Origin: Tetracentron sinense
Taxonomy: Eukaryota > Streptophyta > Magnoliopsida > Trochodendrales > Trochodendraceae
Assembly (NCBI GenBank): GCA_015143295.1
Contig: CM026571.1
Coordinates: 8,374,501-8,438,500 of the forward strand
Direction: 5' to 3'
DNA length: 64,000 bases
A model generated the notes under the pieces. It did no database searches and was not told the origin of the DNA. It was given only the letters and a program-made list of their open reading frames with translations. Numbering within the stretch: position 1 is the first letter of the stretch; each line of letters starts with the position of its first letter. Shown one piece after another: positions 12,018 to 22,472 of the stretch. The translations under genes were made by a program, and so were the position numbers.

Positions 12018-12900
12018 CAATGTCAGTTATTTAGAGAAAAATTACTTCCTCGAAAATTCTTTTAATCATAAAAATATACATGAAGCGTGGAAGTCCATTT
12101 CAGCTTGTGGTATTTGGTTTGAATACATGGAAACATTTCCAGCAGAAATCTAGAGCAGGATTATTCAACTGAAGCTGCATGGAAAGGGCTGAACTTGCGA
12201 CCTCCTTTCAGCAGTTAGCCTTTTTAATTTATAGTTACAAAGATTATTCGACAAGTAATATGCTTGTACATAAACAGCGTATCCAGTTTTGCTCTATTAT
12301 AAGATCCTTTAATTGTATTTGGTACCCCATGTATCCAATTGTAGCCAGGTTGGATTGCTGTAGGTAGAGGTGGAGCCAGGATTTTGTTGGGGGAGGGAGT
12401 GATGGTCGGTTGAAAATGTTTTTCAACTGTTAGTAATTGCTGAAAGATTTGTGGAATATGATTATTACAAAATATTCTTGGTCTAAGTAATTGCTGAAAG
12501 ATTTATGGAGAATGATTAGTACAAAATATTCTGGTCTAGAGTGAGTGGGGGGATTCCAATCATTTGAGTGTGTGAAAGAAAACGGTGGGGGGTGGGATTC
12601 TGCGTGCAGCCCCTGGTTTGTGGGTCATCTCAGCCGCACATTTCATACTGGTATTGTTTCTCTTTCTTTTGGGGGAACAGTTGCTGCTTTGCCCGTGGCT
12701 GTCTTGCTAAATAATTAAATAACATAGTGTATATATATATATTCAAAAGTCCGCCGGGGAGGGGGGTATATTGTTTTAGGATTCATGGTTGGCTAATAGA
12801 TCAGTAAGACTAAGAGAATTGTTCCGATAGACAAGTCTCCTGGCAGTGTTCTTTTGTTGTGTTTTCAAAGGCTCGGGACTCTATAAGTTTGGGGACATTC
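12018..12900 (+). other. 3' UTR and flank of PUX8-type gene
   Basis: AT-rich sequence after the stop codon, with no further coding signal. A 60-base segment (GTAATTGCTGAAAGATTTGT and what follows) is directly repeated at about 12432 and 12486. No poly(A) signal stands out clearly enough to call. Confidence 0.4.
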
Positions 12901-12945
12901 AGGACTATAAGTTTGGGGACATTCAAGATCTGGGTTTTAAATAAG

Positions 12946-13097
12946 GGAAATGCTATTGAGACCGTAAAGGGGCGAGACCACATCGAGACTGCACGGATCT
13001 CAAAATTTCAAAAACGGATTTAATGAAATTTTGTGATATGTGCATGTGATGCATGGTCTCGGTGTAGTTTCACCCTTTTACGGCCTCAGCAGCAAAG
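12946..13097. mobile_element. small foldback MITE (same family as 13701-13869)
   Basis: The ends GGGAAATGCTATTGAGACC and (reverse complement) GGACTTTGCTGCTGAGGCC are imperfect inverted repeats, and the arms share the GAGACCACA/TCGAGAC core seen in the element at 13701. No clean target duplication is visible; AATAA occurs on both sides but in a low-complexity context. Confidence 0.55.
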
Positions 13098-13690
13098 TCC
13101 AATAAAATAAATAAGTGTAGCATCTAATGTTCGGGGTTCTTTTGTACCTTGAGACTTTGTAACAGGATTTTAATAAAAAAATAAAATTAAAATTAAAAAA
13201 TGTAAAACAAAAAATATTAAAAATAAAAAATAAAAATTTGGGGGAGTTCAAGTTTTTATCCGAGGTGCCATTATTAAAGATGCTCGTGTACGTTCCAATG
13301 TGCATGCCTTTAGGTTGAGTTTTCAAACACCCATTTTGGTGAGCTTTCAATGTCTTTTGGTTGAGTCTTCAAACACTCATTTTGGTGAGTTTTTAAAGCT
13401 TCAGGGTTTTTAAAGTTCCGAGCAGCATATGCATTCTATTCTAAAAATACGGGAATTTGGAAAACCCACCACAAATACGCAAGAAAAGAACATAAAATAG
13501 AGTTCTAAAATGTTCGAACTCATTCGACTCTTGATCCTACCAGAATTTGCTCGACATTAGGCGATGGTCAAGAACCTTTTTTAAAAAAAGGGAAATCATT
13601 AAGCTTGTAATAGAAGATTATTTAGTGCCACACACAAGCCTTCCATGGTGGCTTGTGTATGAAAATAACTATACAGCAAAATAGTAGCAT
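13098..13690. other. intergenic sequence, no feature recognised
   Basis: AT-rich sequence with A-runs. A short segment (TTTTGGTGAGYTTTYAAWG preceded by CAAACACYCATT) is directly repeated at about 13325 and 13372. Nothing coding is seen. Confidence 0.4.
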
Positions 13691-13700
13691 TTATGAACTA

Positions 13701-13869
13701 GGACTTTGCTACTGAGACCCCTTTAGGGCCGAGACCACCGAGACGGTGCTCTAAGAGCACGGGATTCAGGTGGGGCCTATTTCACATGGTAAGCCCCACC
13801 TGAAATCTTGTGCTCTTAGAGCACGGTCTCGGTGGTCTTGGCCCTAAAAGGGTCTCAGTAGCATTTTCC
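13701..13869. mobile_element. MULE-type MITE, 169 bp
   Basis: Near-perfect foldback: left arm GGACTTTGCTACTGAGACCC, right arm (reverse complement) GGAAAATGCTACTGAGACCC, pairing on through the GAGACCACCGAGAC block. It is flanked by 9-base direct repeats TATGAACTA (13692-13700) and TATAAACTA (13870-13878), one mismatch. A 9-bp duplication points to Mutator-like transposase mobilisation. No coding capacity. Confidence 0.75.
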
Positions 13870-14368
13870 TATAAACTATCAAAAGTTATTTCTCGCTAAG
13901 TGTAAACTAAACAAATCATTTGACTTCTATGCTAGTAGAAAAGACTTCTCATATGTGCAAATCAAATGATATTGTTTTCTCACATTTTTCAAAGTTCTTC
14001 AAGAGTTACTTTCTTTTAGAATTTTTCTTCTTAGAAGTTTATCCAAATGAGGCCCAAGTGTATTTCCGAAAGGGCGGAATATGGAGGTGCGGATGTGGAA
14101 CTAATCTGAATTCAATTCAATTATACCATTGGAATCCGATTTGATATCTGAGATAGTGAAATAGAAGATCGCCTTGCTTAAAATATTCGAATTCAAATAG
14201 TCTTCCAATTATTCAATTATTTTAACAAATTTTTTAAAACAAAAAATATTGAAAATAGTAGAAAATAAAATATAAACTCCAATTAAAAAAAATGACAAAT
14301 TTGTTAATATTATGTAAAAATTATATATCAACAAGAGCATTTTACTATCATAAGCTTTTATATATATA

Positions 14369-14882
14369 TCTTTACTATTATAATGGGAGAGGCATGCGTA
14401 GATGATTTTTCCAAAATTCCCAAATTACCCTTATATAAAAAAAACATTGATTTAATGTTTTACTTAAATTCCCAAACTACCCTTGCCTTTGATTTAATGT
14501 TTTACTTTAATTGCTAAACTACCCCTTGCCATCTCCTTTATCTTTCTTTACTATTATAATGGGAGAGGCATGCGTAGATGATTTTCCAGAAATTCCCAAA
14601 TTACCCTTATATAAAACAAAACATTGATTTAATGTTTTACTTTAATTCCCAAACTTCCTTTGCCTTTGATTTAATGTTTTATTTTAATTCCTAAACTACC
14701 CCTTGCCATCTATCTATTTAGAAGAGTTCAATCACACCCGTGCCCATGTGCCCCTTTTAATTCCTATTAACTGTGGTTACCCTCGCTCTCACGTGCATTT
14801 GCACGTGCCACTAACGAGTTCAATCGGGTGTCGTTAACTCCTTCCCCTTGCTCTCACGTGCATCACACGTGCCACCCACTAG
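14369..14882 (+). mobile_element. non-autonomous Helitron(s), two 5' ends and one 3' end
   Basis: TCTTTACTATTATAATGGGA begins at 14369 after an A, and the same 5' terminus recurs at 14545, so one copy has lost its 3' end or is embedded. The shared 3' terminus is the hairpin CACGTGCATCACACGTG followed by CCACCCACTAG, with host T at 14883. TC at the 5' end, CTAG plus T at the 3' end with a hairpin just inside, and no target duplication are Helitron hallmarks. No Rep/helicase coding. Confidence 0.75.
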
Positions 14883-14883
14883 T

Positions 14884-15183
14884 TACAATTATAATGGGAG
14901 AGCCAGGCGTAGATGATTTTTCCGAAATTCTCATACTACCCTAATATAAAAACAAAATTTTGATTTAATGTTTTGCTTTAAAACCCAAACTACCCCTTGC
15001 CTTTGATTTAATTTCCAAACTACCCCTTGCTCATCTATCTATTTAGAATCACAATCAATCGCGATTGAACTCCGGGAGAGTTGAATCGCACCCGTGGGTT
15101 AACACGTGTCTCTTTTAACTCCTATTAATTGTGGTTAACTCCTTCCCCTCGCTCTTATGTGCATCGCACGCACCACCTGCTAG
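14884..15183 (+). mobile_element. adjacent 5'-truncated Helitron copy
   Basis: It starts one base after the preceding copy's CTAGT with ATTATAATGGGAGAGCCAGG-like 5' sequence and ends at GCTCTTATGTGCATCGCACG...CTAG, with host T at 15184. It is about 60-80% similar by eye to the neighbouring copy and to 17501-17864. This forms a head-to-tail array. Confidence 0.65.
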
Positions 15184-15194
15184 TACATATATAT

Positions 15195-15616
15195 AGGGAA
15201 GGATACTAATGAATCATGTTCATTGAAGCTTTTAATGAGCGACCCTCTAGAAAGATAACATGTGGTAATCTTTTTTCAAATTTAACGGTTGGATGTTGAG
15301 GTGAGTCCATTAAGAGACACGTGTCAAAAAACAGTCTACACGGACATGTTTAGACCGTTCGACTAGACTCAAGTTTATCAGCATTAACCCCCTAGGGTTC
15401 ACTAGACCCTATCTAGGTTATAGAAATAGTTAATCTTCTCATATTCAATCGGATGATTTATAAATGTTTGATCAAGCCGTTTTTTTGCCACGTGTCTCTT
15501 GATATACAAATCTTGACATCCAATTGTTGAATTTTAGAGAAACCTGCCACGTGTCATGTTATTAAGGACTGCTCATTAAAGGTTTTAATGAGCACGACTC
15601 ATTAGAATGCTTCTCT
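15195..15616. mobile_element. MULE-type MITE, 422 bp
   Basis: Terminal inverted repeats AGGGAAGGATACTAATGAAT and (reverse complement) AGAGAAGCATTCTAATGAGT, with further pairing around CACGTGTC segments. It is flanked by CATATATAT at 15186-15194 and 15617-15625, a 9-base duplication, though the target is TA-rich so chance agreement is possible. It lies directly after the Helitron end at 15183. Confidence 0.65.
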
Positions 15617-15625
15617 CATATATAT

Positions 15626-16049
15626 ATATATTATAATGGGTTAGATATGCCAATATCTGAATCAAATCTCTTATTCAAATTTGCTCTACTAATTCGATTA
15701 AATATTTGAATAGGAATCGTATAGGATAATATCTATTTCCATTGATAGCCCTAATCTCCTTATTAGAACAAAAAAAAGAAAATAAAATAAAGAAATTAAT
15801 TACACTCATTTAAATAGTTACATGTTTAAAACAAAGAGGAGTATTAGCCCATGCCTAGATTTCAAGATTTTCCAAACTCTCATTGTCACTTGTCATTGCT
15901 ACTCACAATTTTATTTTACAAATGAGGAAGTTACAGTTTCAGTGTTTTGAAAGTAGTGATACAATATTTCATTGCCACAATGAGGATTTGGAAGTTTGAG
16001 GGCTAACATTTCTTTAACATAAATTATGCACTACTTCCACTTGTCCTTA
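15626..16049. other. intergenic sequence, no feature recognised
   Basis: AT-rich spacer with a short TA run at its left edge. No coding, RNA or repeat structure recognised. Confidence 0.4.
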
Positions 16050-16309
16050 GGGTGTCTTCGTTTGACAAGAAAGTGAAGGAAAAGAAAAGAAAAATGTGTT
16101 TTCTTACATTTTTCTTGCGTTTGGTTTGGAAGAAACACACTTTCATTTTCTTGCACTTTTTCAATTGTGACAAACTTTCTCTTAAAAAATTCATCAATCT
16201 TTTGATGGTTATTTTGCAAGAAAATATAATTAAATTTTTTTTTAAAAAATTTTTCTTTTCTTTCACCCACTTTCTTGCCAACTGAACACACCCTAAGGTT
16301 ACCATCCAT
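16047..16309. mobile_element. foldback MITE, about 260 bp
   Basis: Outer ends CCTTAGGGTGTCTTCGTTTG and (reverse complement) CCTTAGGGTGTGTTCAGTTG, followed by the matching GACAAGAAAGTG / GGCAAGAAAGTG. Overlapping ORFs on both strands here are products of the inverted repeat. No convincing target duplication. The TIR start resembles PIF/hAT-type MITEs; superfamily undecided. Confidence 0.7.
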
Positions 16310-16752
16310 TACTCTGTTAATCGATCAGATCATAATCTGGATCTGATCTGATTAGAGCAGATATTGATTTGATTGGAGATCCGTTAGATACGATTTGGAT
16401 TTTGATCTTGGAATCCTATTGTAATCAGATCGGATTCATAGCAGTGGTGATCCGATTAAGATCTTATCCCATGTATATATATAATAAATTAATATATTTT
16501 TTTAAATGTATAAAATACTATACTTGCTTTTATTTAAATTATTTATGAAACTTTTATGAAATCTTTATATACTTCAAACAGGATCCGGTCCAAATCGGCC
16601 CAATCCATTATGCATGTATAAGGTGGATGAGTCATCCCCTAGTGACATACTATTATGTCACCCTGACGGGTTGTTCTAAATCCATATGCATCTTCACCAG
16701 GATACATTCCAGGACCAGCCCTTTACAAGTTTTTTTTGGTGTTACGGCAAAT
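16310..16752. other. intergenic sequence, no gene
   Basis: It contains a run of GATCTGATTAGA-like words around 16320-16450 forming a degenerate short-period repeat. No coding signal. Confidence 0.4.
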
Positions 16753-16768
16753 AAGGTTAAGACTTAGG

Positions 16769-16946
16769 CCGTTGGCCAGGATCACGCCTCAGAAGTGGAG
16801 GTCTTGAGTTCAAATCCCCTCCCTCTGTTGGCCACCTTCAGCCAATAATTTTGTCTTATCTGATACGTGTGGTTTGGAAGGTGTTACACGTGCCTGATTG
16901 TGTTCTAAGGCCTCGTTATCCTCATTTGCAAACCAAAAAAAAAAAA
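16769..16946 (+). mobile_element. SINE with tRNA-like promoter and poly(A)
   Basis: A-box-like GTTGGCCAGGAT near the start and B-box GAGTTCAAATCCC at 16806-16818, ending in a run of twelve A. It is flanked by 16-base direct repeats: AAGGTTAAGACTTAGG (16753-16768) and AGGGTTAAGCCTTAGG (16946-16961), two mismatches. Pol III boxes, A-tail and a long target duplication together identify a SINE. Confidence 0.8.
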
Positions 16947-17239
16947 GGGTTAAGCCTTAGGGCGCAACCCCGGTTAGCCATGTTAAATATTTATATTTAT
17001 TTAGATGTTTTGGCAAATGGTGGGCACGTCAACTATTACATCACAATTCATGGGAATGGAACAGACCACCGACGTAGGGATGTGCACACTACTACTCTAG
17101 ACCAAAAAAATAAAATAAAAATAAATAAATAAATAAATATATATGTGGCTGGCACAAGGAGGCAGGTGTTATGAGGATACTTAATTAATGGGCGATGCAA
17201 GAGAGAGAGAAGGAATAGATTCTCTTTTGAGTGGTGGGA

Positions 17240-17457
17240 ATGGCAACAGGTTTACTCTGTTGCTCACATGAATATCCCTCTGGTGGGCAGCATATCAATG
17301 GTCCAAAAAATAAGAAAATAGGGAAAAAAAATTCAAATGGGAAGAAATCAAAAAATGGCAGAAAAAAAAAAAAGACTTCCGAGTGAGGTGGCATTTTTTT
17401 GTCCATTGATCTGCTGCTCACCAGAGGGATACCCTGGTGAGCAACAGAGTAAACCTT
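17240..17457. mobile_element. foldback MITE, about 215 bp
   Basis: Arms AGGTTTACTCTGTTGCTCAC and (reverse complement) AGGTTTACTCTGTTGCTCAC are identical over 20 bases, then continue with CCCTCTGGTG. The centre is A/T rich. No clear target duplication. Confidence 0.75.
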
Positions 17458-17500
17458 TTGCCGGTGGGTATAGATTTTCTTTTGGGTAGTTCATTCAACA

Positions 17501-17864
17501 TCTTTACTATTATAATGATATGAATTTTTTGAAATTTCCAAATTACCCTTATATAAAAACAAAATATTGATTTAATGTTTTATTTTAATTCCCAAACTAC
17601 CCTTACCTTTGATTTAATGTTTTACTTTAATTCCTAAACTACCCTTGCCATCTATACATTTAGAATCACAGCCAATCGCGATTGACCTCGGGGAGAGTTC
17701 AATCACACCCGTGGGTTAACGCGTGCCCCTTTTAATTCCTATTAACTGTGGTTAACTCCTTCCCCTTGCTCTCACGTGCATTGCACGTGCCACTAGTGAG
17801 TTTAACCGGGGTATCAAAAACTCTTCCCCTCGCTCTCACGTGCATCGCACGTGCCACCCGCTAG
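17501..17864 (+). mobile_element. non-autonomous Helitron, 364 bp
   Basis: 5' terminus TCTTTACTATTATAATG after an A; 3' hairpin CACGTGCATCGCACGTG then CCACCCGCTAG before T (17865). It is inserted between A and T as Helitrons require. It is a complete single copy and defines the ends of the 14.4-15.2 kb array. No coding capacity. Confidence 0.8.
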
Positions 17865-18114
17865 TATACATAATAATATTAATAAGAGAAATGTTACCCA
17901 AGTAGTAAACTTCCAAACTTTCAGGTTGCGGCATATATTGCTATTTTTTCTATTTACCTATTAAAACTTACAAACTCTTTTTATAATTGAGACATGTGTT
18001 GTTACTTTTCCCGAATTACCTATGGAATTGGTGGATATCATAACTTTCTCATTTGAAAAAAACTCAATCTCTAGACCTAGGGAAGGGGGAGTAAAGGATA
18101 GGTGAACCCATAGT

Positions 18115-18350
18115 GAGGCATCAAATTGTCTCATCCAGATGCTAGAAAAATGGTATTGGGCATCCACACATCATCCGACATGTGGCGATAAAAAGGGGAG
18201 AAGTCATTTCATTTTCTCCCCATATTTTTTACTTCTCCTCACTTGATATCTCTTCCCCTTTTTATCACCACATGTTGAATGATGTGTGAATGCTCGAGAC
18301 TTGAGACCATTTTTCTAGCATATGCAAGAGACACTCCCATGCCCCATCAT
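18115..18350. mobile_element. foldback MITE with ATGCTAGAAAAATGG arms
   Basis: Arms pair from GGCATCAAATTGTCTC outward-in through ATGCTAGAAAAATGG and CACACATCATYCRACATGTG to the central AAAAAGGGGAGAAG / CTTCTCCTC palindrome. The inner core is related to cores at 18832-19715, 46560-46700 and 46980-47195, so one family recurs in the window. Confidence 0.65.
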
Positions 18351-18487
18351 GATAGTTTGGAAAAAATTGAAATGTGTGACTAGGCCTAGCACTCATCTAA
18401 TAAATAAAAGGGTTTTATCCAAAAAAAAAAAAGAAAAAAAAGAGAGAAAAATAGAAAAAAAAAGAAAAAAAAGAGAGAAAAATAGAT

Positions 18488-18623
18488 AAGGTAATGCTAC
18501 CTCCACTTTCTTTTAAGAGAAAGACATGTGTTTTACACTCACACATGTCATCTCATTAAAAAAGTGAATTTTAAAAAAAATTAGAGCTAACATTACCAAA
18601 AACAAAGTGGAGCTAACATTACC
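18488..18623. mobile_element. small foldback MITE
   Basis: Left GGTAATGCTACCTCCACTTT and right (reverse complement) GGTAATGTTAGCTCCACTTT form terminal inverted repeats. The interior carries ACATGTG pairs. A partly duplicated right end (GAGCTAACATTACC twice) suggests terminal slippage. Confidence 0.6.
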
Positions 18624-18831
18624 AATTAAAAAAAAGGGGAGTGCTAGCTTTACTCTCCCATTTTAGGGCAAAAACACAAACATTTTATGTTGGGCAGTTG
18701 TGGTCCACCACAAAATCCTTTCTTCTTAACCAGAAAAGGGAGAGTGCGGGGCTAGCAAAATCCAATAGCAAATCTTAGTCGTGCTTTGTCTCATCCTTGT
18801 ACAAAATGTTAAATTGGGTTATAGAATTAAA

Positions 18832-19715
18832 GGCCTCGGATTGTCTCTGGCGAAGCCAGAAAGGGCTCTCGGGGTTCCATACCTTGTGCGGCAGCTGGCA
18901 GAAAAATGGGGAGGAGTCATTTATTTTCTCCCCATGATTTTTGACTTCTCCCCATTTGATATCTCTCCCCCTTATTCTCACACACTTATCGCCACATGTT
19001 TATTTGTGTGGAGAATTCAAAATCATGGGCCACATGTCTATTTGTGTGTAGAGAAGTCAAAATCATGGGCCCCATGATTTTGATTTCTCCACCAATTATC
19101 CTCTATTCTATGGAACCCCGAGACGAGCTCTTTCTGGCTTCACCAGAGACAAGCAAAGGCCGAATTGGCCTCGGATTGTCTCTGGTGAAGCCAGAAAGGG
19201 CTCTAGTGGTTCCATACCTTGTGCAGCAACTGGCAAAAAAAATGGTGAGAAGTCATTTTTTTTCTCCTCATGATTTTTGACTTCTCCCCATTTGATATCT
19301 CTCCCCCTTATTCTCACACACTTATCGCCAAATGTCTATTTGTGTGTGGAGAAGTCAAAATCATGGGGAACCCCGAGACGAGCTCTTTATGGCTTTGCTA
19401 GAGACAAGCCAAGGCCGAATTGACATCGGATTGTCTCTGGCGAAGCTAGAAAGGGCTCTCGGGGTTCCATACCTTGTGCGGCAGCTGGCAGAAAAATGGG
19501 GAGAAGTCATTTATTTTCTCCCCATGATTTTTGACTTCTCCCAATTTGATATCTCTCCCCCTTATTCTCACACTCTCTTATCGCCACATGTCTATTTGTG
19601 TGAGGAGGAGTCAAAATCATGGGCCCCATGATTTTGACTTCTCCACCCCTTGTCCTACATGCTATGGAACCCCGAGACGAGCTCTTTCTGGCTTCGCCAG
19701 AGACAAGCCAAGGCC
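18832..19715. mobile_element. head-to-tail trimer of a foldback element inside one target duplication
   Basis: Three foldback units (18832-19161, 19167-19416, 19422-19715) each begin near GGCCTCGGATTGTCTCTGG and end with its reverse complement (CCAGAGACAAGCCAAGGCC type). Units are separated only by GAATT. The whole array is flanked by GAATTAAA at 18824-18831 and 19716-19723, a perfect 8-base direct repeat. Each unit carries an inner palindrome around GAAGTCAAAATCATGGG. No transposase is encoded; ORFs here are repeat artefacts on both strands. Confidence 0.8.
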
Positions 19716-19723
19716 GAATTAAA

Positions 19724-20378
19724 ACGTTTTGCAACAGTCATACACATTATATTATTATAAATCCATATGCAATCTCTCAAGAGTCGCATCAGCCATGCCC
19801 CTAATGACTCGATCAGCGCTACATATCATTTTCACTACTGGTCCTTAATCTTATAACAACGTTAACATTTGGGCTTTTATCCAAGGAATGGGCCATGGTT
19901 GGTGATTGATGGTCCACTGCTGATAATTTGGATAGTGGGTCCCATGAAAGGTGTTGTCCTTTTTCTTTAAATAGCTGGGGTCCCCTCCAAATTTCCTTCA
20001 AATGTCCCTATAGAGGCTGTGGTCTGTTCCTCTACAGATCTAGGAAAAATCGTGATTTTCTTCAATAATATTAGTATGTTTGTGGGTCTCCCATGGGCTA
20101 TACTGATTGATCATTTAATAAGACTGGTCGTTTTTCTTATTGAATTTTGTTAAGTGATTGTTTGTTTCCCGATTATTGAAATCAATTAAATAAATTATAA
20201 ACATTTATGCTGGGATTACGACGGAATAATGGTAGTTGCCTGGTTCAATTTGTCATAAGTGATTATGAAGCAACCAATTATGTCACAATCGATGATTCTA
20301 TAACATCGCCGAAACTACTTATACACATTTAAGATGATGTGAAAGTAATTTAAACACTTACTTTTGCACTGCCATGAG
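19724..20378. other. intergenic sequence, no feature recognised
   Basis: No coding or repeat structure with clear ends is seen. Confidence 0.4.
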
Positions 20379-21499
20379 TAGGGCTGTCAAAGGGAAGGGC
20401 CTAGGCCTTACTAGGCCTGCCCTCACTTAAAAAGTGAGAAACTAGCCCGACCCTAGCCGACTACCTAGGCCCAAATCCTACCCTTAAGGACTAGGGAAGG
20501 ATCAAGGCCTAAAGAGGAGTGAAAGAAAACTTTAAATCATATTATTTGATAGATTTTTTTTCTATAATAATTGCCAATCTAACGTGTAACCCTCATTCTT
20601 TATCTAGGCTTAGGACCGACAATACAATGTAAAGAGCTGAATTGTAGATCTACCGTAAGGATCGAAAAACATAGAGTTGAAGTAGTAAGGAGGTGGAGAA
20701 ATGAGAGGCAGTCACTCACTGGTAGATTGAAAAGTCGGCCCCATACTTGATTACAGCGATCTCATTTGCTAATGGAAAAAATCCTTTTAAAGACTATTAT
20801 AGTCACAAAACTAAGATATTCAATAAAACAAGGTTGTATTTGTATTTTACCAATCTAGCTAACTAATCCACCACAAAAATCATGCGGGAGACAAGTTTGT
20901 GAGAGTGGTGAGACTTCAAAGATGAGTGAGAGGGTGCTAATCTTACGATGTTTGAGACATAAGGAAGAGCTCTAACTTGAAAGAGAGAGATGTTTGATAG
21001 TATGAGAGATAAGGGAAGAACTTTGACTTGTGACTAGAGAGAGAGAGAGAGATATGAGACTAGGCGCGTAACTACGTGGGGTTAATGCCAATGTGTTTAG
21101 TTAGTATGAAGCTTAAAGATATTTTTATAGAGGGAGTTGGTAAAATTACTATCATACTCCCACTTTTGTACTATTGGACTTGAGTTTTGGAAACTTAAGT
21201 AAGGGATGTATCCGCATTATACTTTTATATATATATATATATATAATGCGGAAGGGGAGGGCCGGGCTTGGTAAGACCTAATTAAGCCTTGCCCTCACCC
21301 ATTTAATATATATATATAATATTAGATGAGTGAGGGTTGGGGAGGGTCGGTACCAAGCCCGGCCCTCAAATCAAAGGGCCTTTTAAAATCAAGCCCAACT
21401 TTGCCCTACCCTACCCTTGGGCCTTAGAAAAAAAGCCCTCTATTTAGTGGGCTTTGGAGGGGTGGGCCCGCTTATCGGAGGAGCAGATTGACAGCCTTA
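20379..21499. mobile_element. hAT-like non-autonomous element with TAGGGCTGTCAA ends
   Basis: Ends TAGGGCTGTCAA and (reverse complement) TAAGGCTGTCAA are short inverted repeats of the type seen in plant hAT elements. Subterminal GGCC/GGGCCGGGCTTGG-like motifs occur near both ends. No 8-base target duplication could be matched. Length about 1.1 kb with no transposase ORF. A TA microsatellite (21228-21245) lies inside. Confidence 0.5.
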
Positions 21500-22079
21500 T
21501 CGAAAGAGGGCTAACCAAATAGAATTATTCATGACAACGCTTATTCATGGTGACGTTTTTATGTGGTCAATTATGACTACAATAATTCGAACCAAACGGG
21601 ACCTAAGCCTTCTCCTAGAATGCCCATGGGTGGTATGCCAGCCTGCTAATGCTATGTCTCGTCAAAAATGAGAAATTACTTCCTTGATTATTTATTTGAT
21701 AAACGGCAATACATACTTCCTTTATTTCATTATATATACTAAGCTCTTCTAATCTGATTTGCCCGGCATTGCTCAGTTGCAGATCAGATGGCATTAAAAA
21801 AAAAAAAAAGAAGAAGAAAAACTCCAAATTTATTCCATATCAGTCTCACTTCCTCCAGACTTTCTTCTACTCATGCACCTGTCCATCAAGGAAAAAAAAG
21901 AAAGAAAATTAGCAAACCAGTATATTATATGTAGTATTATGCACATAAACAACTGTCTAGCTATAAGCATAAGTCATCTACTTGGGCCACTGTGAATCAG
22001 GTTTCAGGACCCACCATTCAGTCCTAGATCTCCTACCCACTGAGCAGTGGGTCTTGTGCCAAGTGTCTTGATAATGTGA

Positions 22080-22080
22080 T

Positions 22081-22111
<31 letters not shown>

Positions 22112-22114
22112 AGA
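22080..22114. repeat. (GA)n microsatellite in LTP 3' flank
   Basis: A GA run interrupted by GGGAGAGGGAG, directly downstream of the LTP stop codon (minus strand), probably in its 3' UTR. ORFs in this run on other frames are artefacts. Confidence 0.9.
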
Positions 22115-22120
22115 GTAAAA

Positions 22121-22417
22121 CTAACCACAAGTGATGGGTGGGAGATTGCACTGAGTAGGAAGACGAGCAGCAATTCTGATAGTGCTGCAGAGGCAGTTCT
22201 GGTCGACTCCAGTGAGTGCATTGCAGCATTCAGTGCCAGGGTTGGTGTCCTGAGTGCCAGGCATCACATAGGGTGCACATGAATTGAGGTTGCTAAGCTC
22301 GGTCGAGCAGCTCGGCTGCGATCGAGCCATCTGGGTCTGCCCCGCAACAGCAATGAGCAACAGCAGCAATGTAGCTCGAGAGTTCATGAGAAACACAAGA
22401 GACTTTACAGTTTCCAT
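22121..22417 (-). CDS. type III non-specific lipid transfer protein (FIL1-like, anther type)
   Basis: A 98-residue precursor. Residues 1-34 form a hydrophobic signal peptide (LLLLLIAVAG core), followed by a compact eight-cysteine domain: C37, C47, C64-C65, C75, C77, C90, C97. The spacing C-9-C-16-CC-9-C-1-C-12-C-6-C is that of type III nsLTPs, a small group known from anther/tapetum-expressed genes such as FIL1. Such proteins are secreted and bind lipids through a hydrophobic cavity held by four disulphides; several carry lipids for pollen wall formation. The single exon ends at TAG right after the last cysteine. A TATA box lies about 50 bases upstream. The family is clear; tissue of expression is inferred from family. 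Confidence 0.88.
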   Translation of the reverse strand: METVKSLVFLMNSRATLLLLLIAVAGQTQMARSQPSCSTELSNLNSCAPYVMPGTQDTNPGTECCNALTGVDQNCLCSTIRIAARLPTQCNLPPITCG

Positions 22418-22463
22418 GACTAGTCTTCAACCACATCTCCCACTCTTAGGCTAATTCTAAGTT

Positions 22464-22472
22464 CATTTATAG
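22464..22472 (-). promoter_or_regulatory. TATA box of the LTP gene
   Basis: Reverse complement reads CTATAAATG, 47-55 bases upstream of the ATG at 22417, implying a very short 5' UTR, usual for small secreted plant proteins. Confidence 0.6.

Noticed and set aside
16024..16309. Overlapping ORFs on both strands
   Set aside because: They arise from the inverted repeat of a MITE; F/K-rich translations mirror each other.
14300..17900. CRISPR-like repeated units
   Set aside because: The repeats are Helitron and MITE copies in a plant genome, with transposon termini and no regular spacers.
18781..19734. Several 60-100 codon ORFs on both strands
   Set aside because: All lie in the foldback trimer and repeat each other.
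22033..22282. Ser/Leu and Arg/Glu repeat ORFs
   Set aside because: Translations of the GA microsatellite and antisense shadows of the LTP gene.
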